Part shown: positions 1 to 6,824 of the stretch, one piece after another
Layout: every line of letters begins with the position of its first letter
Numbering within the stretch: the first letter of the stretch is position 1
NCBI GenBank assembly: GCA_006226555.1
Contig: SBGS01000015.1
Location: forward strand, 1-20,424
DNA: 20,424 nt
Origin: Bacteroidota bacterium
Lineage (GTDB): Bacteria > Bacteroidota > Bacteroidia > Flavobacteriales_D > Crocinitomicaceae
Direction: 5' to 3'
Position numbers and translations under genes: made by a program
The notes under the pieces: model-generated
The model's database searches: none
Seen by the model: the letters and a program-made list of their open reading frames with translations, nothing else
What the model was told of the DNA's origin: nothing

Positions 1-1395
1 ACAGTAACTGACGGATGTGGATCATCTATTTTGACAGCAACAGGAAGTAACTTGTTGTGGTCAACAGGAGAAACTACAGCATCGATCACGGTAACGGCTG
101 CAGGAACTTATACGGTAACACAAACGGTTGGTGGTTGTACATCAGCGCCTGGAACAGGAAATGCTAACCCAACAGCGATTCCATCAGCACCAGTGGTAAC
201 AGTTACAGACGGTTGTGGATCATCTACATTGACAGCGACTGGAACAAACTTGTTGTGGTCAACAGGAGAAACTACAGCATCGATCAATGTAACAGCTGCG
301 GGTCCTTATACAGTAACACAAACAGTTGGTGGTTGTACATCAGCGCCTGGAACAGGAAATGCTAACCCAACAGCGATTCCATCAGTCCCAGTGGTAACAG
401 TTACAGACGGATGTGGATCATCAACACTAACAGCAACGGGAACAAACTTGTTGTGGTCAACAGGAGAGACAACTGCATCGATCACGGTAACAGCTGCTGG
501 AGCATACACTGTAACGCAAACGGTAGGAGGTTGTACATCAGCACCTGCAACAGGAAATGCTAACCCAACAGCGATTCCATCATCACCTGTAGTAACCGTA
601 ACAGATGGATGTGGATCATCAACATTAACAGCAACAGGAACTAACTTGTTGTGGTCGACAGGAGAAACTACAGCATCGATCACAGTAACAGCTGCAGGTC
701 CATACACGGTAACGCAAACAGTTGGTGGTTGTACATCAGCACCTGCAACAGGAAATGCTAACCCAACTGCGATTCCATCAGCACCTGTAGTGACCGTAAC
801 AGACGGATGTGGATCATCTACATTGACAGCAACAGGAAGTAACTTGTTGTGGTCAACAGGAGAGACGACAGCATCGATTACAGTAACAGCTGTCGGACCA
901 TATACAGTAACACAAACGGTTGGTGGTTGTACATCAGCTCCTGCAACAGGAAATGCTAACCCAACAGCTACTCCTTCTACACCTGTAGTAACAGTAACAG
1001 ACGGATGTGGATCATCTACATTGACAGCAACAGGAACTAACTTGTTGTGGTCGACAGGAGAAACTACAGCATCGATCACTGTAGCGTCAGCAGGTACATA
1101 TACTGTAACACAAACAGTAGGTGTATGTACATCGCTTGCAGGGTCAGGAATTGCTGCGCCTCAATCGATACCGGCTGCACCGGTAGTAACCGTGAATAAT
1201 TACTGTGGTTATTCTGACTTAACAGCAACAGGAACAAACTTGTTGTGGTCAACAGGAGAAACTACAGCGACGATTAATGTTACATCGGGAGGTACATACT
1301 ATGTTTCTCAATCTGCAGGATCATGTGTTAGTCCAACGACTAGTGTAACAGCGGTTCCGTTATTGGTTCCTGCTGCCCCTGCTATAACTGCTTCA
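1..1395 (+). repeat. 198-bp in-frame tandem repeat array (about 7 copies)
   Basis: Copies are anchored at 10, 208, 406, 604, 802, 1000 and 1198, each exactly 198 bp apart with no indels. The first six are near-identical in DNA, differing mostly at third codon positions plus a few residue swaps (for example T, P or A before YTVTQ). The seventh is clearly diverged at its start (NNYCGYSD instead of TDGCGSST). The array continues past the left window edge, so the copy number is a minimum. The same unit recurs in the next gene at 5641-6235. Confidence 0.95.
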
Positions 1396-2070
1396 GGTAC
1401 TACAACGTTCTGTGAAGGCGATAGCGTTGAATTAAGCGTTTCGCAAACAACTGGTGTTCTTTGGTCGACAGGGGAGACGACATCTGCTGTGATGATCTAC
1501 AGCAGTGGTAATTATGCAGTTACATACACCGCTGCAAATGGATGTGAGTCACCATCAAGTTCAATGACTGTAGTAGTAAATCCATTACCGGTGGTTACAT
1601 TAGGTGCATTCGCAGATGTTTGTGCCGGTTCTGATCCATTCACTTTGACAGGTGGTAATCCTTCAGGTGGTGTATTCAGTGGTCCGGGTGTTTCTGGAGG
1701 AGTTCTTGATCCGGCAGTTGCAGGAGCAGGGATCCACACCATAACGTATACTTACACGGATGGAAATACTTGTTCAAATTCAGCTCAATCAACGATCAAC
1801 ATTTCTGATTGTGCAGGAATAACTGAGCTTGAGCTAAATGGTATTTCGATCTATCCGAATCCGGCTACGGATCAGATTACATTGAAAAGTAACAAGTATA
1901 TGGTTGAGTTGGTTAAGCTTTACGATGCGGCAGGACGCTTGGTAAGAGAGCTGCAACCGTCTCAAATGAGTTTTGACGTAGATATTACAGAGCTTGAACC
2001 AGCAATGTATCATGTTGTGATCACGATCGAGAATGGTCAGTCCTTCCGATCTAAGATCATGAAGCAATAA
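1..2070 (+). CDS. T9SS-secreted repeat protein, 5' partial
   Basis: The reading frame is open at base 1, so the N-terminus and any signal peptide or catalytic domain lie upstream; 689 codons are visible. The first ~460 residues are seven tandem 66-residue modules (period exactly 198 bp; the Asp of the DGCG motif falls at 10, 208, 406, 604, 802 and 1000, with a drifted copy at 1198). Each module has the core NLLWSTGETTASI followed by YTVTQTVGGC, and two Cys that could form a disulfide. A diverged eighth module follows (about 1375-1590), then an Ig/PKD-like domain (TLTGG, SGPGVSGG, YTYTDGN; about 1591-1815) and a T9SS type A sorting domain (SIYPNP to the end, about 1843-2067). By family knowledge such proteins cross the outer membrane by T9SS and are anchored or released at the surface. 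The tail closely resembles that of the next gene, so this may be a paralogue of that protease; that is inference. An adhesin or stalk role is equally possible. Confidence 0.9.
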   Translation, partial: TVTDGCGSSILTATGSNLLWSTGETTASITVTAAGTYTVTQTVGGCTSAPGTGNANPTAIPSAPVVTVTDGCGSSTLTATGTNLLWSTGETTASINVTAAGPYTVTQTVGGCTSAPGTGNANPTAIPSVPVVTVTDGCGSSTLTATGTNLLWSTGETTASITVTAAGAYTVTQTVGGCTSAPATGNANPTAIPSSPVVTVTDGCGSSTLTATGTNLLWSTGETTASITVTAAGPYTVTQTVGGCTSAPATGNANPTAIPSAPVVTVTDGCGSSTLTATGSNLLWSTGETTASITVTAVGPYTVTQTVGGCTSAPATGNANPTATPSTPVVTVTDGCGSSTLTATGTNLLWSTGETTASITVASAGTYTVTQTVGVCTSLAGSGIAAPQSIPAAPVVTVNNYCGYSDLTATGTNLLWSTGETTATINVTSGGTYYVSQSAGSCVSPTTSVTAVPLLVPAAPAITASGTTTFCEGDSVELSVSQTTGVLWSTGETTSAVMIYSSGNYAVTYTAANGCESPSSSMTVVVNPLPVVTLGAFADVCAGSDPFTLTGGNPSGGVFSGPGVSGGVLDPAVAGAGIHTITYTYTDGNTCSNSAQSTINISDCAGITELELNGISIYPNPATDQITLKSNKYMVELVKLYDAAGRLVRELQPSQMSFDVDITELEPAMYHVVITIENGQSFRSKIMKQ

Positions 2071-2093
2071 CTAATACTAAAACGATTTTAGCG

Positions 2094-2126
2094 AAGGGGG
2101 GCATTGCTCCCCTTTGTTGTTTTTTA
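2094..2126 (+). terminator. Rho-independent terminator after the repeat protein gene
   Basis: AAGGGG (2094-2099) pairs with CCCCTT (2109-2114) around a nine-base loop. A T-rich tract follows (TTTGTTGTTTTTT). It starts 24 bases after the stop codon, which separates this gene from the next transcript. Confidence 0.8.
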
Positions 2127-2130
2127 GTTG

Positions 2131-2138
2131 TATATTTA
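2131..2138 (+). promoter_or_regulatory. Possible -7 element before the M12B-like protease gene
   Basis: TATATTTA matches seven of eight positions of the Bacteroidota -7 consensus TAnnTTTG and lies 18 bases before the ATG, just after the upstream terminator. No TTG at the usual -33 spacing is visible, so this is weak. Confidence 0.3.
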
Positions 2139-2156
2139 GTCGTTAAACTAAAACTT

Positions 2157-5100
2157 ATGAAACGTATATTGCTCTTCTCCGTTATCGCGTTATGGTTTGG
2201 AGGCTTGAATGCCCAGAACGAAAAACGGATCAATTATGAAATTCAACCCGTTGAACAATCAACTATTTTATTGTCCGGTCAACCTCAATTAGTAGCGGCT
2301 AATGCAAGTTACTTCTGGTTGAATGTCGATGAATTGGAGGCACAACTGATTGGAATTGCTGATCGTGAAGGTCAGAATGAAGGATTTACAGCGCAATTTC
2401 TATTGCCTCACCCTGATGGATCAATGCATGCATACCGTGCTATGGAAAACAATACCATGCATCCTGACTTGCGTGCGAAATTCCAGGGAATACATTCCTA
2501 TGATGCCTATGGTATCGATGAGCCGGCTTTTGTAAAGTGGGATATTACGCCACAAGGTCTTCATGCAATGATCATGATACCTGGTCAATCGACAATATTT
2601 ATCGATCCTGTGATCAAGAACAATAGGAATTATTATATCGTTTACTTCAAAAACGATTTTCAGACAGACAAGATCTTTGATTGTTCTTTTGAAGGCGCTG
2701 TGAATGGACAAAGAGTTGCCCAGAATCCTAGCTCGCCAATGTTTACTTTCGGTACCTGTGATCTTCGTACGTATCGTTTAGCTCTTGCTGCAACCGGTGA
2801 GTATACTGCATTTCATGGTGGTACCGTTGCTCTTGCGCAGGCTGCACAGGTTACCACAATGAACCGTGTAAATGGGGTGTATGAGAGAGATATGGCCATC
2901 ACTATGGTGATCGTTCCGAATAACAATTTGATCGTCTATACCAATAGTGCTACTGATCCATATACCAATGGGGCTACGGGTACAATGATTAATCAGAATC
3001 AAACAAATTGTGATAATGTTATTGGGTCCGCTAATTACGACATTGGACACGTTTTTGGAACAGACAGTGGTGGTTTAGCAGGTTTAGGAGTGGTTTGTTC
3101 AGGCGGGAATAAAGCAAGAGGAGTTACAGGTAGTGGAGCCCCAATTGGAGACCCATTCGATATTGATTATGTCGCACATGAAATGGGACATCAATTTGGA
3201 GCGAACCACACGCAGAATAATAACTGTAACCGAAACAATGCAACGGCTATGGAACCTGGTTCTGCAAGTACGATCATGGGATATGCCGGTATTTGTACAC
3301 CTAATGTTCAAAGTAATTCAGATGATCATTTCCACGGAATAAGTCTGGAAGAAATCGGTAATGAGATCTTGAGTGGAGGTCATACTTGTGAACAGCTCAC
3401 AACGATTACAAACTCTGCACCAACCATTGTTTCTACAAATGGAAACGTGACTGTTCCTGCAGGAACGCCATTTGCGCTGACTGCCGTTGTAACAGATCCA
3501 GATGGTGATCCTGTTACCTATAACTGGGAACAAATGGATAATCAGGTTTCTACCCAGCCACCGGTTTCGACTTCAACTGGAGGTCCTAACTTTAGAAGCT
3601 GGCCGTCTTCAACAAGTCCAACAAGATATTTCCCGAGCTTGACAGCTCTTGCTAATAATGGGCCATTTACTTGGGAAGTTGTTCCTACTGTAACGCGTAC
3701 AATGAATTTCCGTGTTACCGTAAGAGATAATTCTCCTGGTCCGGGTGGATGTAATGATCATGCAGATGTGACCGTTACTACGGATGCCGGTTCAGGTCCT
3801 TTTATCGTTCTTTATCCAAGTGCAACAGGAATTGTATGGAATGGTAACGGTACAGAAACGGTTACCTGGGATGTAGCGAATACGGATGTGGCTCCGGTAG
3901 CTTGTGATCTTGTGGATATTCTACTTTCTACGGATGGCGGACAAACGTATTCAACTGTATTGGCATCAGGAGTACCGAATGATGGCTCGCAGGTTGTGAA
4001 CGTGCCGAATGTTGCTACGACAACTGCAAGGATCATGGTGATCTGCTCAAATGGAACATTCTTCGATATCTCGGACAACAATTTTGAGATCACGCTGGCG
4101 ACTTTCGATTATACATTGAATGTTACACCGCCTTCTCTTGCTGTTTGTCAACCAAATGATGGAGTGTTTACAATTGATATCGGTTCGATCGGTGGTTATT
4201 CAGATATAGTTGATCTATCCGTAACAGGTGTGCCTGCCGGTGCCGGAGCAGTATTCGGAAGTACATCCGTTACTCCTGTTGGTACAACAACTTTGACGAT
4301 TAATAATACCGGGGCTGCAACACCAGGCTCTTATACACTTACGGTTCAGGCGAACAGTACATCGGGTATTAAAACTGCAGATGTGGTGATCTCAATATCT
4401 ACTGGAACACCTGGAACACCGACCTTATCTGCTCCAGCAGATGCGGCAACAGGTATTTCCTTGCCAACAACATTTACATGGTCGACAGTTGCCGGACCAG
4501 GAATTACATATGACATTGAAATTTCGTCTAATGCCGCATTTACAAATATTGTAGATCAGGCGACAGGATTGAGTAGTGCTACCTACGTATCAAGCGTTCT
4601 GGCTCCTAGTACAACATATTACTGGAGGGTTAGAGCCGTTACAGGATGTGGAAATGGTAGCTGGTCTTCGGCATTTAGTTTCACTACAGGTAGCTGTATT
4701 ATTGTGAGCTCGACTGATGTGCCGGTATCTATCCCAACATCTGTAGCAACGGTTACTTCAACATTGGTAGTTCCGAATTCAGGAATTATAAATGACATCA
4801 ACGTTCTTGATCTTATAGGAACACATACCTGGATCAATGACCTTGTAATTACATTGACAAGTCCACAAGGAACTTCGGTTGTTCTATTCGATCAGGTGTG
4901 TAACAATCAGGATAATTTTGATCTGAATTTTGACGACGCAGCAGCAAGTGCAACATTGCCTTGTCCTCCTACAGGAGGCGGAACTTACCAGCCAAATGGA
5001 ACCTTATCTTCGTTTAATGGTGAAGATGCGCAAGGAACTTGGATACTTACTGTAGACGATGTAGCGAACCAGGATGGTGGTGCTCTGACATCTTGGGCAC

Positions 5101-6719
5101 TGGAGATCTGTTTTGATGTACCGGCATGTGTTGAAGCAGATGTTCCTGTATTGACAAATTCAACTGTTACATGTGAAGGTGAAACGAGTACGATCTCTAT
5201 TGCAGGTAACCTGAATGATGCAACTGAATGGTATATCTACGAAGGATCATGTGGCGGAACGCTTTTAGGCTCAACTGCCACATCTACATTCGATGTTACT
5301 CCAAGTGCACCGGGAACAACTTACTATGTTCGTGGGGAGGATGGAGCAGGATGTATCGATGAGTCTGTGGTGACTTGTGAGCAGATAACAATTACCGTAA
5401 CTGACGCACCTACAATTTCTCTTACTCCGTCAAATCCAACATCATGCGGTGGTTCGGAAGGATCTATTACAGTTAATGGTTCAGGAACGGGAACGGTAAC
5501 CTGGACAGGTCCTGTACCTGGAACAGCATCTGGACAAGCCTTACCGTACACGATAACAGGTCTAACCGCTGGTTCGTATACAGTGACGTTCAACAATGGA
5601 TGTTCATCTAACTCACCATCTGTTGGTTTGAGTGATCCTGGAGCTCCAACCGAACCAACTGTAGTTGCTGTTGACGGATGTGGATCATCTACCTTATCTG
5701 CATCGGGAATGAACTTAGTATGGTCAACAGGTGAAACAACAGCTTCTATTACTGTGACAACTGCAGGTTCTTACACGGTTACTCAAACGGTAGGAGGTTG
5801 TACTTCTTTGCCTGCGACGGTTATAGCGAATCCAATTGCTGTTCCTTCAGCACCAACAGTTACTTCTGTGGATGGATGTGGATCATCCACATTGACTGCA
5901 ACCGGAAGTAACTTGTTGTGGTCAACGGGAGAAACAACAGCATCGATCGTTGTAACTACAGTTGGTTCTTATACAGTAACACAGACTGTGGGCGGATGTG
6001 AGTCGACTCCAGCGTCTATCACTGCCAATCCTACAGCTGTGCCATCAGCGCCGACGGTAACCGTTGTTGACGATTGTGGTTCATCTGTATTAACGGCAAC
6101 AGGAAGTAATTTGCTTTGGTCAACAGGTGAAACAACAGCTTCGATAACAGTAACCACAGGAGGGTCTTACACAGTAACTCAGACTGTCAATGGATGTGAG
6201 TCAACTCCTGGAACAGGAACGGCAAGTCCATTTACAATTCCTACTGTTACATTAGGCAACTTCCAGGATGTTTGTTTGGGTGCTGCAGCATTTACGCTGA
6301 CTGGAGGTAGTCCTGCCGGAGGATCATACAGTGGACCGGGCGTTTCATCCGGAACATTTGACCCGTCAGCTGCAGGAGTAGGAACGCATTCTATTGTTTA
6401 CAGTTACACGGATGGCAATGGTTGTAGCGCAACGACTCAAAATACGATAACAGTCAATGACTGTGCTGGAGTAGAAGAAATGTACGATCATGTTTCTGTT
6501 TATCCGAACCCTGTGAAAGGAACATTGTTTATTCGTTCAGAATCACAACTGATCAGAGGGGTCAAGCTAATTGATGCTGCCGGCAGAATAGTTTGGCAAC
6601 AGGACAATGTTACGCAGGAGTGTATCTTAAATATGGAAGATTACGCATCTGCAATGTACCATATTGAGGTGATCCTCGAAGATGGGGTTCAGCTGAGATA
6701 CAAACTGATCAAAGAATAA
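2157..6719 (+). CDS. Reprolysin-like (M12B-type) zinc metalloprotease, T9SS type A cargo
   Basis: A 1520-residue secreted protease. Residues 1-20 are a signal peptide (MKR, hydrophobic core, ends near LNAQ). A propeptide-like region follows to about 195, then the catalytic domain (about 196-411) with the full zinc site HEMGHQFGANH at 341-351 and a Met-turn around Met374 (STIMGYA). Accessory modules in order: a PKD/cadherin-like segment (DPDGDPVTYNW, about 415-545), two Ig-like segments (about 546-750), a fibronectin III-like domain (TYYWRVRAV, about 755-845), a proprotein-convertase P-domain-like segment (about 848-987, with WINDLVITL and GTWILTV), an Ig-like domain, an SprB-like repeat (about 1084-1164), three 66-residue modules, an Ig/PKD-like domain, and the T9SS sorting domain (SVYPNP to the end, about 1446-1520). 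By family it degrades extracellular protein; the substrate is unknown. It is flanked by terminators and so probably monocistronic. ATG 2157 is chosen because it gives the signal peptide. Confidence 0.92.
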   Translation: MKRILLFSVIALWFGGLNAQNEKRINYEIQPVEQSTILLSGQPQLVAANASYFWLNVDELEAQLIGIADREGQNEGFTAQFLLPHPDGSMHAYRAMENNTMHPDLRAKFQGIHSYDAYGIDEPAFVKWDITPQGLHAMIMIPGQSTIFIDPVIKNNRNYYIVYFKNDFQTDKIFDCSFEGAVNGQRVAQNPSSPMFTFGTCDLRTYRLALAATGEYTAFHGGTVALAQAAQVTTMNRVNGVYERDMAITMVIVPNNNLIVYTNSATDPYTNGATGTMINQNQTNCDNVIGSANYDIGHVFGTDSGGLAGLGVVCSGGNKARGVTGSGAPIGDPFDIDYVAHEMGHQFGANHTQNNNCNRNNATAMEPGSASTIMGYAGICTPNVQSNSDDHFHGISLEEIGNEILSGGHTCEQLTTITNSAPTIVSTNGNVTVPAGTPFALTAVVTDPDGDPVTYNWEQMDNQVSTQPPVSTSTGGPNFRSWPSSTSPTRYFPSLTALANNGPFTWEVVPTVTRTMNFRVTVRDNSPGPGGCNDHADVTVTTDAGSGPFIVLYPSATGIVWNGNGTETVTWDVANTDVAPVACDLVDILLSTDGGQTYSTVLASGVPNDGSQVVNVPNVATTTARIMVICSNGTFFDISDNNFEITLATFDYTLNVTPPSLAVCQPNDGVFTIDIGSIGGYSDIVDLSVTGVPAGAGAVFGSTSVTPVGTTTLTINNTGAATPGSYTLTVQANSTSGIKTADVVISISTGTPGTPTLSAPADAATGISLPTTFTWSTVAGPGITYDIEISSNAAFTNIVDQATGLSSATYVSSVLAPSTTYYWRVRAVTGCGNGSWSSAFSFTTGSCIIVSSTDVPVSIPTSVATVTSTLVVPNSGIINDINVLDLIGTHTWINDLVITLTSPQGTSVVLFDQVCNNQDNFDLNFDDAAASATLPCPPTGGGTYQPNGTLSSFNGEDAQGTWILTVDDVANQDGGALTSWALEICFDVPACVEADVPVLTNSTVTCEGETSTISIAGNLNDATEWYIYEGSCGGTLLGSTATSTFDVTPSAPGTTYYVRGEDGAGCIDESVVTCEQITITVTDAPTISLTPSNPTSCGGSEGSITVNGSGTGTVTWTGPVPGTASGQALPYTITGLTAGSYTVTFNNGCSSNSPSVGLSDPGAPTEPTVVAVDGCGSSTLSASGMNLVWSTGETTASITVTTAGSYTVTQTVGGCTSLPATVIANPIAVPSAPTVTSVDGCGSSTLTATGSNLLWSTGETTASIVVTTVGSYTVTQTVGGCESTPASITANPTAVPSAPTVTVVDDCGSSVLTATGSNLLWSTGETTASITVTTGGSYTVTQTVNGCESTPGTGTASPFTIPTVTLGNFQDVCLGAAAFTLTGGSPAGGSYSGPGVSSGTFDPSAAGVGTHSIVYSYTDGNGCSATTQNTITVNDCAGVEEMYDHVSVYPNPVKGTLFIRSESQLIRGVKLIDAAGRIVWQQDNVTQECILNMEDYASAMYHIEVILEDGVQLRYKLIKE
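5641..6235 (+). repeat. Three in-frame copies of the 198-bp repeat inside the protease gene
   Basis: The DGCG/DDCG anchors are at 5673, 5871 and 6069, exactly 198 bp apart. The unit is the same one that forms the array at 1-1395, and the middle copy matches that array closely over the NLLWSTGETTASI stretch. The copies here differ from each other more than the first six copies of the upstream array do. Confidence 0.93.
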
Positions 6720-6739
6720 GTAATCCATTTGAAATGTTA

Positions 6740-6767
6740 AAAAAAAGGGGGGCTTCCCCCTTTTTTT
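6740..6767 (+). terminator. Strong hairpin terminator after the M12B-like protease gene
   Basis: Seven A plus five G (6740-6751) pair perfectly with five C plus seven T (6756-6767) around the loop GCTT. The stem is 12 bp and ends in the T-run. Because the A-run mirrors the T-run it could work on both strands, but no minus-strand gene ends here. Confidence 0.9.
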
Positions 6768-6824
6768 ATTGTTATTAATTCTTTAAATTGGCGTCACAAA
6801 TTGTTAATACTAAACGCTAAGATT

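Noticed and set aside
306..1079. A 257-codon minus-strand open frame opposite the repeat array
   Set aside because: It is a shadow: one antisense frame lacks stops in one 198-bp unit and so stays open through all copies. It has no signal, start context or independent protein character.
1..1395. Regular repeats as a possible CRISPR or satellite array
   Set aside because: The 198-bp units are coding, in frame, and contiguous without unique spacers; they are protein modules.
6784..6791. TAAATTGG as a -7 element before the M43 protease gene
   Set aside because: One of the conserved positions is wrong and no correctly spaced -33 TTG exists, so it is not separable from AT-rich background.
6801..6824. 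TTG start extending the M43 protease by eight residues
   Set aside because: The ATG at 6825 begins a canonical signal peptide; the extra residues would put a non-signal stretch in front of it.
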